A stretch of 64,000 nt of DNA from Neoroseomonas marina (lineage in GTDB: Bacteria; Pseudomonadota; Alphaproteobacteria; Acetobacterales; Acetobacteraceae), in assembly GCF_012927745.1 (NCBI RefSeq), contig NZ_JABBKX010000001.1:868001-932000 (forward strand), read 5' to 3'. Position 1 is the first letter of the stretch; each line of letters starts with the position of its first letter. The position numbers and the translations under genes are program-made. The notes under the pieces are model-generated. The model worked only from the letters and a program-made list of their open reading frames with translations, made no database searches and had not been told where the DNA came from. Positions 45,855 through 54,900 of this stretch are shown in pieces.

Positions 45855-46954
45855 CCTGGGATCCGACGACCATCGCCCTGGCGCTTGCCGCCCTTCCGGC
45901 GCTGAACGGGCTCGTGAACCTGTTTCTGTTGCGCGCGCCGGACGGCCCGGCGCCGGCGGGCACGCTCGTCTCCATCCTGATCCCGGCGCGCGACGAGGCC
46001 GCGAATATCGGCGCCTGCCTCGAGGCCGCCCTCGCCCAGCAGGGTGTCGACATCGAGGTCGTCGTCATGGACGACGGTTCGACCGATGGCACGCCCGATA
46101 TCGTCGGTGCCATCGCCGCGCGCGACCCGCGGGTGCGCCTGATCGCGGCGCCGCCGCTGCCCGAGGGTTGGTCCGGGAAGATGCACGCCTGCGCGCAGCT
46201 CGGCGCGGCGGCGTGCGGGACGCACCTGCTCTTCATCGATGCCGATGTGCGCCTCGCCCCCGGCGCGGCGGCGGGGCTCGCGGGCCATGCGGTCGGCCAC
46301 GGCCTCGGCCTGGTCAGCGCCGTGCCGCGCCAGCGCATCGAGACGATCGGCGAGGGCCTCACCGTCCCCATCATCAACCTGCTGCTGCTCGGCTATCTGC
46401 CGGGCGGCGGGCGCGCCTTCACGCGCCTGCCCGGCTTCGCCGCCGGCTGCGGGCAGATGATGATGGTCGCGCGCGACGCCTATGCCGCGACGGGCGGGCA
46501 TGGCGCCGTGCGCACCACGCTGCATGACGGGCTGAAGCTCACGCGCCTGCTGCGCACGCGCGGCTGGCGCACCGAGATGGTCGCCGGCGCCGACCTCGCC
46601 GCCTGCCGGATGTATCGCGGCTTCGGGGAATCCTGGCGCGGCTTCCTCAAGAACGCGCGCGAAGGCATGGCGACGCCGCTCGGCCTGCCGGTATGGACGG
46701 TGGTGCTGGCGGGCGCGCATCTCTGGCCCTTCGCGCTGCTGCCGGCGGGCGCGGCCTGGCTGGCGCTCGCCCTGGTCTTCGCGCTGCGCGCGGCGGTGAC
46801 GCTGCGCAGCGGGGAACCCGCCTGGACCATCGTCCTGCATCCCGCCGCCGTGGTGGTGGCGCTCGCGATCCAGTGGACCGCGCTGGCGCGCGTGCTGACG
46901 GGGCGCAAGGAAGGCTGGAAGGGGCGCAGCTACGCGGCGCCGGAACCTTCGTGA
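45851..46954 (+). CDS. GT2-family glycosyltransferase, likely CrtQ-type
   Basis: This 367-residue protein has an N-terminal helix, a GT-A domain with DDGSTDGT (Asp74, Asp75) and the metal-binding D-A-D at 130-132, and three or four membrane helices at the C-terminus. This layout is that of CrtQ-type 4,4'-diaponeurosporenoate glycosyltransferases and of hopanoid/HpnB-like enzymes. The start at 45851 overlaps the previous stop (ATGA). In this operon it most likely glycosylates a carotenoic acid. HpnB-like activity on hopanoids is the alternative, given the Hpn genes next door. Confidence 0.82.
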   Translation: MTWDPTTIALALAALPALNGLVNLFLLRAPDGPAPAGTLVSILIPARDEAANIGACLEAALAQQGVDIEVVVMDDGSTDGTPDIVGAIAARDPRVRLIAAPPLPEGWSGKMHACAQLGAAACGTHLLFIDADVRLAPGAAAGLAGHAVGHGLGLVSAVPRQRIETIGEGLTVPIINLLLLGYLPGGGRAFTRLPGFAAGCGQMMMVARDAYAATGGHGAVRTTLHDGLKLTRLLRTRGWRTEMVAGADLAACRMYRGFGESWRGFLKNAREGMATPLGLPVWTVVLAGAHLWPFALLPAGAAWLALALVFALRAAVTLRSGEPAWTIVLHPAAVVVALAIQWTALARVLTGRKEGWKGRSYAAPEPS

Positions 46955-48588
46955 CCGTCGCCGCCGGGCCGCCCAGCCGCGACGCGGGCAGCGAGAACTT
47001 TCCCGTCGCCTCGCTGCTGCTGGCCCGCGCGCTGCGCCCGAAGGTGCTCGGCTTCTACCGCTTCGTGCGCACCGCCGACGACATCGCCGACAGCGCCGCG
47101 CTTTCGCCGGAAGAGAAGCTGGCACGCCTCGACGCGCTGGAACGCGCCATCGACGATGCCGCCACCGACGAGCCCGCCGCGCGGCCGCTGCACGACAGCG
47201 GCGCGGGCACGACGGAGGCGCGGCGGATGCTCGCCGCCTTCCGCCAGGATGCGACGCAGCTTCGCTATGCCGATTGGGCAGCGCTCGAAGCCTATTGCGC
47301 GTCCTCGGCCGTGCCGGTGGGTCGGATGCTGCTGCGCCTGCATGGCGAGGAGGATCCGCAGGCGATCGCGGCCTCCGATGCGCTCTGCACCGCCCTGCAG
47401 ATCCTGAACCACCTGCAGGACCTGGTGCCGGACCGCGACGGAATCGGCCGCATCTACCTGCCCGAATCCTGGATGGCGCTGGCCGGGGGCGAGGCCGCCT
47501 TCTTCGATCCCGCCAATGCCGTGCCGCGCCGCGCGGTGCTGGACGCCGCGCTCGACCGCATCGAGGAACGGCTGGAGGCCGCGGCCGCGCTGCCGCGCCG
47601 GATCGCGTCGCGGCGGCTCGCGATGGAGGCGACGGTGACGCTCGCCCTCGCGCGGCGGCTGCTGGCGCGGCTGCGCGCGGGCGATCCCGTCACGGGCCGC
47701 GTCGCGCTGACGAAGGCCGACTTCGCACGCGCCTTCGCCGCGGCCCCCTTCCGCGGCCCCTCCGACGCGGCGCTGGTGCGGGCGCGGGTGAACGCGGCGG
47801 GATCCTCCTTCTCGCGCGGCATGTCGGCACTGCGCGGGGAACGCCGCCGCGCCCTCTGGGCCGTCTATGCCTTCTGCCGCGCGGTCGACGACATCGCCGA
47901 TGGCGCGCTGCCGGAAGCGGAGAAGCACCGCTTCCTCGCCGAATGGCGCGCCAGGCTCGACCGCCCAGACTGCGCCCTGTCGCGCGAACTCGCGCACGCG
48001 CGCGCCGGCTTCGCCCTGCCCATCGAAGAATGCGCGGCGATGATCGCGGGCATGGAAACCGACGCCGCGCCATCCGTGCGCATCGCCGATCGCGCCGCGC
48101 TCGATCTCTATTGCCGCCGCGTCGCGGGCAGCGTCGGGGCCATGTCCGTGCGCATCTTCGGCGCGCCGGAAGCCGCAGCGTTCGGCCTCGCCCTCGGCCG
48201 CACGCTGCAACTGGTGAACATCCTGCGCGACATGGACGAGGACGCGACGCGCGACCGCGTCTACCTGCCGCTCGACCTGCTTGCCGCCCATGGCGTCGAG
48301 GACGGGCCGGCGGCACGGATGCTCGCCGCGCCCGGCACAGCGGAGGCCGCACGCACGCTCGCCGCCGAGGCCGAGGCCGGCTTCGCCCGCGCCGAGCGCG
48401 AGCTTCGCGACTTCGACGCCGCCGCACTGCTGCCGGCGCGGATCATGATGTGGGGCTACCGGCGCCTGCTCGACCGGCTGCTGACGCGGGGCTTCGGCCC
48501 GCCGCGCACGCGCCCGCGCCTGACGGCGTCCGAGAAGGCGCGCATGGCCGCCTTCGCCCTGCGGCTCGCCCCCGTCGGGGCGCGATGA
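46951..48588 (+). CDS. HpnC-HpnD fusion: two-domain squalene-synthesis enzyme
   Basis: This 545-residue protein is two trans-isoprenyl-diphosphate synthases in one chain. Residues 1-265 are HpnC-like, with TADDIADS (Asp43 to Asp47) and ILNHLQDLVPDRD (Asp157, Asp161). Residues 270-545 are HpnD-like, with FCRAVDDIADG (Asp313 to Asp317) and NILRDMDED (Asp427, Asp431). All four aspartate motifs are intact. HpnD makes presqualene diphosphate from two farnesyl diphosphates and HpnC turns it into hydroxysqualene; HpnE, the next gene, reduces that to squalene. They are usually separate genes. A GTG at 46951 overlaps the previous stop (GTGA). Confidence 0.9.
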   Translation: MTVAAGPPSRDAGSENFPVASLLLARALRPKVLGFYRFVRTADDIADSAALSPEEKLARLDALERAIDDAATDEPAARPLHDSGAGTTEARRMLAAFRQDATQLRYADWAALEAYCASSAVPVGRMLLRLHGEEDPQAIAASDALCTALQILNHLQDLVPDRDGIGRIYLPESWMALAGGEAAFFDPANAVPRRAVLDAALDRIEERLEAAAALPRRIASRRLAMEATVTLALARRLLARLRAGDPVTGRVALTKADFARAFAAAPFRGPSDAALVRARVNAAGSSFSRGMSALRGERRRALWAVYAFCRAVDDIADGALPEAEKHRFLAEWRARLDRPDCALSRELAHARAGFALPIEECAAMIAGMETDAAPSVRIADRAALDLYCRRVAGSVGAMSVRIFGAPEAAAFGLALGRTLQLVNILRDMDEDATRDRVYLPLDLLAAHGVEDGPAARMLAAPGTAEAARTLAAEAEAGFARAERELRDFDAAALLPARIMMWGYRRLLDRLLTRGFGPPRTRPRLTASEKARMAAFALRLAPVGAR

Positions 48589-49820
48589 GCCGCGCCGTCC
48601 ACGTCGTCGGCGCCGGCGTCGCCGGGCTGGTGGCGGCACTTGCCCTCGCACGTGCCGGCCGGGCGGTGACGCTGCACGAAGCCGCGCCCGTCGCCGGCGG
48701 CCGTTGCCGCGCCCTGCCGGACGGCACCGACAACGGCACCCATGCGCTGATGGGCGCGAACCGCGCCGCGCTGCGCTTCCTCGCCGACATCGGCGCGGCG
48801 GAGGGCTGGATCGAACCCGAACCGGCGGGACTGCCGGTCCTCGACCTCGCGGACGGCGCGGCGCGGCGGATCGCGGCGTCGCCGCTGGCCTGGCGCGATC
48901 CCGCGCTGCGCCCGCCGGGACTGACGGCCGCCGGGTTTCTCGCGTTGCTCGGCATGGCGCTGCCCTTCACGGACAAGCCGGTCGCGGAGGTGCTCGCGAA
49001 GCATCCCGCCCTGCTGCGCGGCTTCGTGGAACCGCTGACCGTCGCGGCGCTGAACACGCCGGTCGCCGAGGCCTCCTCCGCCCGCCTGGGCCAGGTGCTG
49101 CGCCGCCTCGGCGGCGCGGGTGCGGCACGGCTGCTGGTGGCGCGGGAGGGACTCGGCCCGAACCTGGTCACGCCCGCGCTTGCCGCGCTGCAGGCCGCCG
49201 GGGTCGCGATCCGCTTCGGCAGCCGGCTGCGCGCCATGACCCAGGCCGATGGCCGCATCGCCGCGCTGCATCTCGGCGAGGACTCCCTCGCCGTCACGGA
49301 AGGCGACGCGGTCCTCCTCGCACTGCCGCCCTGGGAGGCGGCGCGGCTCATCACCGGCCTGAAGGTGCCGGAGCGCCACGCGCCGATCCTCAACCTGCAT
49401 TTCGCGATCGACGGCGTCGGCCCGGTGCGTTTCCTCGGCCTCGTCGGAGGGCTCGCGCAATGGGTGCTGGTGCGGCCCTCGGGCGTCTCGGTCACCGTCA
49501 GCGCCGCGGATGACGAGAGCGAGGAACCGGTGGACACCCTGGCCCCGCGCGCCTGGGCCGAGATCCGCCGCGCCGCCGCCGCCTTCGCCCTGCCTGGTGC
49601 TTGGCCCGAGGCGCCGCCGCCCTGCCACGCGGTCAAGGAACGCCGCGCCACGCCGCGCCATGCAGTCGGCTTCCCGCCACTGGCGCCCCGCCGGCCGATG
49701 CGCAACCTGGCGCTGGCCGGCGACTGGACCTGGCCCGGCCTGCCCGCGACCATCGAAGCCGCCGCCCTGTCCGGCGAGGCCGCCACCAAGGTGCTGCTGC
49801 GCCTGGGGCCCACCGCATGA
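48585..49820 (+). CDS. hpnE: HpnE: hydroxysqualene dehydroxylase
   Basis: This 411-residue amine-oxidase-fold flavoprotein reduces hydroxysqualene to squalene. It has the FAD motif GAGVAG at residues 9-14, GGRCRALPDGTDNGTHALMG, the region NTPVAEASSARLGQVLRR and the C-terminal AGDWTWPGLPATIEAA box that marks HpnE. Its ATG overlaps the fusion gene's stop. The squalene-hopene cyclase gene is not in this window, which fits use of squalene for C30 carotenoids here. Confidence 0.92.
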   Translation: MSRAVHVVGAGVAGLVAALALARAGRAVTLHEAAPVAGGRCRALPDGTDNGTHALMGANRAALRFLADIGAAEGWIEPEPAGLPVLDLADGAARRIAASPLAWRDPALRPPGLTAAGFLALLGMALPFTDKPVAEVLAKHPALLRGFVEPLTVAALNTPVAEASSARLGQVLRRLGGAGAARLLVAREGLGPNLVTPALAALQAAGVAIRFGSRLRAMTQADGRIAALHLGEDSLAVTEGDAVLLALPPWEAARLITGLKVPERHAPILNLHFAIDGVGPVRFLGLVGGLAQWVLVRPSGVSVTVSAADDESEEPVDTLAPRAWAEIRRAAAAFALPGAWPEAPPPCHAVKERRATPRHAVGFPPLAPRRPMRNLALAGDWTWPGLPATIEAAALSGEAATKVLLRLGPTA

Positions 49821-51157
49821 CGCCCGCCGAGGCCCTCGCTGCCCTGCGCGCCGCCGAGGCCCGCGACGGCGCGCCGGACGCCGCGCGCCGGCGCGACCTG
49901 CTCGCGCGCCTCGCCGCCGAGGTGAAGCGGCGTGGGGAGGAGATCGCCGCCGCGGCCGATGCCGATTTCGGCGGCCGCGACCGGATCGAGACGCTGCTCG
50001 CCGACGTGCTGCTGGTCGCCGACATGGCGCTGTATGCGCGGCGGCGGCTGCGGCGCTGGATGCGGCCGCGGCGTGTCGGCGTGCCCTTCCCCTTCCTGCC
50101 TGCCCGCGCCTGGGTCGAGCCGATGCCCAAGGGCATCGTCGGCGTCATGGCGCCGTGGAACTACCCGGTGCAGCTCGCCCTGGCCCCCGTGGTCGACGCC
50201 ATCGCGGCCGGAAACCGCGTGGCGGTGAAGCCGTCGGAGCACACGCCCCGCTGCGCCGCCCTGATCGGGGAGGTGCTGGAGGCCGCCCTGGGTCCGGACA
50301 TGGCCCGCTGCGTTACCGGGGATGCCGCGGTCGCCGCCGATTTCGCCGCCCAGCCCTGGGACCACCTGGTCTTCACCGGCGGCACCGCGACCGGCCGGCG
50401 GGTCGCGCAGGCGGCGGCGGCGAACCTGGTGCCGGTCACGCTGGAGCTGGGTGGGAAGTGCCCCGCCGTCGTGCTGCCGGGGGCCGACCTCGTCGTCGCG
50501 GCGCGCGACCTGCTCGCGGGCAAGGCGCTGAATGCCGGGCAGACCTGCGTGGCACCCGACACCGTCCTGCTCGTCGGCCATGCGCCCGAGGCCTTCGCGG
50601 CCGCCTGCCGTGCGGCCGGCATCGCCGTCCCGGCCACTGCCGTGCTGAACGCGACCCAGGCGACGCGGCTCGAACGCCTCGCAGGGGATGCGACGCTGAC
50701 GGCCCTCGGCCCGCCCGGCGAGGGCCTACGCCGCCCCCTGACGCTGGCGGAAGCGGCGGACGATGCCCCGTTGCTGCAGGACGAAGTCTTCGGCCCCGTC
50801 CTGCCCGTGCGGCCCTGTGCCGGGCTAGCCGACGCGATCGCCTGGATCGCGGCGCGTCCGGCGCCGCTCGTCATCTACATCTTCGGGGCGACGCCCGAGG
50901 AAGAAGGCGCCATCGCCGCCGGGACCCGCTCGGGCGCGCTGGTCAGCGAACGCTGCGTCGAGCATGTCGGATTCCCCGCCCTGCCCTTCGGCGGCATCGG
51001 CGCCTCCGGCCAGGGTCGGCTGCATGGGGAAGAAGGCTTCCGGAGCCTGTCCAACCTCCGCACCCGCGTCCGGCATCGGCGCTTCTCCCTGGCGCGACTG
51101 TTCGACCCGCCCCGCCGGCGTGCCGCTGAACTCGTGGCGAGGCTGTTATTGCGTTAA
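49817..51157 (+). CDS. Aldehyde dehydrogenase, likely diapocarotenal dehydrogenase
   Basis: This 446-residue enzyme has the NAD-linked aldehyde-dehydrogenase core: PWNYP with Asn115, KPSEHT with Lys138, catalytic Glu210 in LELGGK and Cys244 in GQTCVAPD. The form is short, like coniferyl-aldehyde and C30 carotenal dehydrogenases (AldH of staphyloxanthin synthesis, Ald of Methylomonas). It closes the operon, overlapping hpnE by four bases, so oxidation of a carotenal to a carotenoic acid is the likely job. Confidence 0.87.
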   Translation: MTPAEALAALRAAEARDGAPDAARRRDLLARLAAEVKRRGEEIAAAADADFGGRDRIETLLADVLLVADMALYARRRLRRWMRPRRVGVPFPFLPARAWVEPMPKGIVGVMAPWNYPVQLALAPVVDAIAAGNRVAVKPSEHTPRCAALIGEVLEAALGPDMARCVTGDAAVAADFAAQPWDHLVFTGGTATGRRVAQAAAANLVPVTLELGGKCPAVVLPGADLVVAARDLLAGKALNAGQTCVAPDTVLLVGHAPEAFAAACRAAGIAVPATAVLNATQATRLERLAGDATLTALGPPGEGLRRPLTLAEAADDAPLLQDEVFGPVLPVRPCAGLADAIAWIAARPAPLVIYIFGATPEEEGAIAAGTRSGALVSERCVEHVGFPALPFGGIGASGQGRLHGEEGFRSLSNLRTRVRHRRFSLARLFDPPRRRAAELVARLLLR

Positions 51158-51180
51158 GACTCGTTCCCTAAATTCCCCAC

Positions 51181-51741
51181 ATGGTTGCGGCCTTGTCGAT
51201 TTTGCCCGCTGTCGAGACTCCACGCCTGCGCCTCCGATGTCCGGAACCCCGCGACGCCGAAGCGCTGGCGACGTTGATGAACGAGACGATCAGCCGGCGG
51301 CTTGCCTCCTGGCCGGTGCCCTATACGCCTCTCATGGCGCTCGACCGCATCGCCGGCATCCGCATGGCCGCCGAGGCGGGCCGGTCCCTGCCCCTGGTGA
51401 TGGAACGGCGGGAGGACGGCGCGGTCACAGGCTGGATCAGCATCTCCTGCGCGCCGGGAAATCCCCGTACGGCGCTGATCACCTACTGGCTCGGCGAGCC
51501 CTTCCATGGCCAGGGATTGATGCGGGAGGCGGCGCCGGCCGCCCTCGCCGAGGCCTTTCGTGTCCTGGACATCGACCGTGTGCGCGCCGCGGTGCAGGTG
51601 GACAACGGCGCCTCCCTCGCCGTGGTGGAGTTGCTCGGGATGAGGCCGATGGGGACCGGCCGCATCTGGTGTCCGTCGCGCGGACAGGAGGAATCCTGCC
51701 TCTGGTTCGAGGTCGCTCGGCCGGACGCCGCGGGCCGCTAA
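51181..51741 (+). CDS. GNAT-family N-acetyltransferase (RimJ/RimL-like)
   Basis: This 186-residue protein starts with the RimJ/RimL hallmark LPAVETPRLRLR and has the acetyl-CoA loop HGQGLMREAAPAAL at about residues 108-121, followed by DNGASLAVVELLGMRP. It acetylates an unknown amine. It lies 23 bases after the aldehyde dehydrogenase and could be read through from that operon. It overlaps the convergent PaaK-like gene by four bases. Confidence 0.88.
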   Translation: MVAALSILPAVETPRLRLRCPEPRDAEALATLMNETISRRLASWPVPYTPLMALDRIAGIRMAAEAGRSLPLVMERREDGAVTGWISISCAPGNPRTALITYWLGEPFHGQGLMREAAPAALAEAFRVLDIDRVRAAVQVDNGASLAVVELLGMRPMGTGRIWCPSRGQEESCLWFEVARPDAAGR

Positions 51742-53141
51742 GGCACCTCGCAGACGAAATCCTCGAACTTGCCGGCGACGCTGCGCGGGACCTCCGACAG
51801 CACCTCGACCGTCACGGCGAAGTCCGCGCCGAACTTCCCACGCGCCCAGGCGATCGCAGCCGCCTGCTCAGCCGTCGACGGCGTCCGTTCGACCGCGAGG
51901 ACCAGGCGCAGCCGGTCGAGCGCCTCCTGCACGACCTGATACTGGCGCAGCCCCGGCACCGCCGCGACGAGCGCGCCGAGGTCCGACGACGACAGCAGCG
52001 GCCAGCGCCGCTCCCCGCCCGGCAGGCGCAGCATGTTCTGCCGGCGCCCGATCACGCGGTTCAGAACGGGTAGGCCCCGCCCGCAGGGGCAGGGTGCGCC
52101 GACCTCGGCCGCATCGCCGATGTCGTAGCGGATCAGCGGCATGGCGAGGTTGTGCAGCGGCGTGACCACCACGCGGCCGACCTCGCCCGGCCTGCAGGGG
52201 CGTCCGGCCTCGTCCAGCACCTCGACGCGCACGCCCTCCGACTGCACGTGCAGGTGCGGATGGTCGGGGCATTGCAGAGCGAGGTAGCCGGCCTCGCGCG
52301 TGCTGTAGACCTCGGCGACCGGCGCCCCCAAGGCGGCCTCGATCGTGGCGCGCGTCTCGGGACGCAGCGTCTCGGCAATGGCGATCACCTGGCGCAGCCG
52401 GGTCGGCCGACGTCCGGTGCGGCGCGATTCCTCGGCGAGGCGCGCGAGGATCGAGGGATGCGACAGCAGGTAGTCGGGATCGCGCCGCAGCAGCCAGCCG
52501 AGTTGCTCTGCCGGCGGTGTCATGACGTTCAGGCCGACGAGAGGGCCGGTCGCGATCAGGCCGCCGCCCGCGCCACCCCAGCCAGGCGCCGTCATGCCCT
52601 CCGGCCAAGGTGCGGCCCCTGGCGTGCTGTCGCGGATTACGGCGAGCGTCCCGGCGAAGTCCCGCCGATGCCACAGATGGTCGCGCAGGGTGAAGGCGCT
52701 CCAGATCAGTTCCCAGAGCTGGCTGCGTATGGCGCGCACCGGGCGGCCCGTGGAACCCGAGGTGAAGATCTCCCGGTACTCGCCATGCCCGGGCGGCAAT
52801 GATTCGGCGAGCAACGCCTCCTCGGCGTCGGCGGCCTGGATCTCGCCGCGGGTCAGAATGGGCAGCGCCTGCCAGGCGGCCTCGAAGGCCGCGCCGTCGT
52901 CGGGATCGGGCATGGCGACAGGCAGCCGCGCGGCGTGGAAGGGCACCGTGCGCCGCGCATGGTCCAGCAGCGCCGCGAGCTGCCGCCGCTGCGACGCCTC
53001 GATCCGCGCCGCCGGCCACCATTGGCTGCGTTCGAACTGGAACAACAAGGCGAGCAGCGCCGAGCCCGCCGGATCCGGCAGCGCCGGCCAGGCGACCCCG
53101 GGAACGGCTGAAACCAAGTCGAGCGGCGGAACGTTGTGCAA
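51738..53141 (-). CDS. PaaK-like adenylate-forming enzyme
   Basis: This 467-residue protein is of the phenylacetate-CoA-ligase-like/CapK family. It has the P-loop-like TSGSTG motif at residues 127-132, YSTREAGYLALQCPDHPHLH (YxxxE box), RYDIGD and CPCGRGLPVLNRVIGR with the basic end of the AMP-binding core. It may activate an aryl or acyl acid; the family also includes coenzyme-F390-type and polysaccharide-linked members, so the substrate is open. No thiolase or oxygenase is nearby. Confidence 0.85.
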   Translation of the reverse strand: MHNVPPLDLVSAVPGVAWPALPDPAGSALLALLFQFERSQWWPAARIEASQRRQLAALLDHARRTVPFHAARLPVAMPDPDDGAAFEAAWQALPILTRGEIQAADAEEALLAESLPPGHGEYREIFTSGSTGRPVRAIRSQLWELIWSAFTLRDHLWHRRDFAGTLAVIRDSTPGAAPWPEGMTAPGWGGAGGGLIATGPLVGLNVMTPPAEQLGWLLRRDPDYLLSHPSILARLAEESRRTGRRPTRLRQVIAIAETLRPETRATIEAALGAPVAEVYSTREAGYLALQCPDHPHLHVQSEGVRVEVLDEAGRPCRPGEVGRVVVTPLHNLAMPLIRYDIGDAAEVGAPCPCGRGLPVLNRVIGRRQNMLRLPGGERRWPLLSSSDLGALVAAVPGLRQYQVVQEALDRLRLVLAVERTPSTAEQAAAIAWARGKFGADFAVTVEVLSEVPRSVAGKFEDFVCEVP

Positions 53142-53259
53142 TCCGGACCTCCGTGGACAGCCATGGCGGCTGCCTCAATTCCTGCCATGACATGGCCACA
53201 ACCGGCCGCGAGAGTATGAACAGATGTTCATGTCCTGCCTGAAGCAAAGGAGTGACGCC

Positions 53260-53679
53260 ATGCGACAGGGTGCGATCAGCGCGGTGCTGCTCGGCGTCGC
53301 GCATGTGACCTTCGCGGCCGGCCCGGCCGCTGCCGCGCCCGCCGCCGCGACCGCGGCGGTGCCGGCGGCGATTGCCGATGGCGGGACGGGCGTGACGCTC
53401 GCGCGCGCCGGTGCCAGCAGTTTCCTCGCCGCGCCGCAGACCGAGGCGGCCGACATCGTGCCGGTCGGCGAAGGCGGGCGGGGCCGTGGACGCCGCGGCT
53501 ACTACGCCTATCCGGGCTGGGGTCCGCCGCCGGGCTACTACTACGCGCCCCCGCCGCGGCCGCGGTACTACCGGCCGCCGCCGGTCTATTACGCGCCGCC
53601 GCCGCCCGTGTACTACGCGCCTCCGCCCCCGGCCTATTACGCGCCGGCGCCGGGCGTCAGCCTGAACTTCCGGTTCTAG
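53260..53679 (+). CDS. Secreted Tyr/Pro-rich low-complexity protein
   Basis: This 139-residue protein has a signal peptide (MRQGAISAVLLGVAHVTFAA) followed by an Ala-rich stretch, a Gly/Arg turn (GRGRGRRG at 73-80) and a tail of about 50 residues built of YYAPPPP-like units, ending VSLNFRF. AAAGGAG before the ATG supports this start. The function is unknown; such proteins occur as cell-surface or stress proteins in many Acetobacteraceae and rhizobia. The C-terminal aromatic residue may matter for outer-membrane location. Confidence 0.75.
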   Translation: MRQGAISAVLLGVAHVTFAAGPAAAAPAAATAAVPAAIADGGTGVTLARAGASSFLAAPQTEAADIVPVGEGGRGRGRRGYYAYPGWGPPPGYYYAPPPRPRYYRPPPVYYAPPPPVYYAPPPPAYYAPAPGVSLNFRF

Positions 53680-53699
53680 GGACAGGGCGCGGGCGCGAT

Positions 53700-53785
53700 T
53701 GGTGCCCGCCGCCGGACTCGAACCGGCACATCCTTGCGGATTGCGGATTTTAAGTCCGCTGCGTCTACCATTCCGCCAGGCGGGC
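53700..53785 (-). tRNA. tRNA-Leu (TAA anticodon)
   Basis: Minus-strand class II tRNA of 86 bases with encoded CCA. The acceptor stem is GCCCGCC, the anticodon loop CTTAAAA has TAA, and a long variable arm follows. It lies alone between the Tyr/Pro-rich protein gene and lpxK. Confidence 0.97.
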
Positions 53786-53846
53786 GTGCCGAATCGCGAG
53801 CGTGCAGGTTAAGGCCGGCCCGGCCTCATGCAATCGGGCCGCGCCG

Positions 53847-54836
53847 TCACGCCGGCATCGGCACCCGGGCCGCGAGCGGGTCGATCAGCGCCTCGATCGC
53901 CACCGGCTCGTCCCATTCCAGCCGCACCGTCACGACCGTCACCCGGTTGCGATAGGCGGGCGGCAGACGCACCCAATCCTTCTTCGTCGTCACCGGCGTG
54001 GCGCGCAGAGTCTCGGCTTCGGCGAACAGGTCGCGCAGGTCGCCCTCGTCATAGGGGTAGTGGTCGGCATAGGCCTGCCGCCCCGCGATGAAGGCGCCGG
54101 CCTCCTGCAGCGTGGCGAAGAATTTCCGCGGATTGGCGATGCCGCAGAAGGCGAAGACCGGCTGGCCGGACAGGAGCTCCGTCTCCGGCCCGGGTACGAG
54201 CCGTGCGCGCAGGACAGGCAGCGCCTCGGGCAGCTGCGCCAGCGCCCCGGTTTCGTCCTCCCCGATCAGCACGGCCGCGCGGCTGCGCGCGGCCGCGGCG
54301 GCGACCGGTTCGCGCAGCGGCCCGGCCGGGATGACCCGGCCATTGCCGAAGCCGTAGGACCCGTCGATCACCAGCAGCGACAAATCCTTCTCGAGCGTCG
54401 GATTCTGCAGCCCGTCATCCATGACGATGGCTTGCGCCCCGCCCGCGATCGCCGCCTGCGCGCCGGCGGCGCGGTCGGCCGCGACCCAGGTCGGGCGCTC
54501 GGCGGCCAGCAGCAATGCCTCGTCGCCCACCGCAGTGCTGTCATGCTGCGCCGGGTCCACGCGCGCAGGCCCCTTGATCCGGCCGCCATAGCCGCGCAGC
54601 AGGAAATGCGCGTTGATGCCGCGATTGCCGAGCCGCCGCCCGATATCGAGCGCGACGGTCGTCTTGCCGGCCCCGCCGGCCGTGGCATTGCCGCAGCACA
54701 GCACCGGCACCGGCGCCGTCCATCCATGGCGCGCCATACGCCGCGCCGTGGTCGCGGCATACAGGGCGGAGACGGGCGAGAGCAGGAAAGGCACGAGCCC
54801 CCCGCCACCGCCGCTCCAGAACTCAGGAGCGCGCAT
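53847..54836 (-). CDS. lpxK: Tetraacyldisaccharide 4'-kinase
   Basis: This 329-residue inner-membrane enzyme adds the 4'-phosphate to lipid A precursor. It opens MRAPEFWSGG, has one membrane-associated helix and a Walker A loop GNATAGGAGKT at residues 49-59, followed by DDGLQNP. Start MRAPEFW is chosen because its N-terminus is the family's. It lies 64 bases after waaA on the same strand, a common LPS arrangement. Confidence 0.93.
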   Translation of the reverse strand: MRAPEFWSGGGGGLVPFLLSPVSALYAATTARRMARHGWTAPVPVLCCGNATAGGAGKTTVALDIGRRLGNRGINAHFLLRGYGGRIKGPARVDPAQHDSTAVGDEALLLAAERPTWVAADRAAGAQAAIAGGAQAIVMDDGLQNPTLEKDLSLLVIDGSYGFGNGRVIPAGPLREPVAAAAARSRAAVLIGEDETGALAQLPEALPVLRARLVPGPETELLSGQPVFAFCGIANPRKFFATLQEAGAFIAGRQAYADHYPYDEGDLRDLFAEAETLRATPVTTKKDWVRLPPAYRNRVTVVTVRLEWDEPVAIEALIDPLAARVPMPA

Positions 54837-54900
54837 CAGTTCGTGTCGTCCACCTTCACAATAGCCCCCGCGGCCCGGAGGCTTCCGGAACCGCCCGCGA

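Noticed and set aside
46951-48588. The first domain of the fusion as an inactive relic.
   Set aside because: Both aspartate motifs are intact, and the ILNHLQD region is that of working HpnC proteins.
53500-53660. The repeats in the Tyr/Pro-rich gene as a CRISPR or tandem DNA repeat.
   Set aside because: They are short coding repeats of variable length in frame, with no spacers or cas genes.
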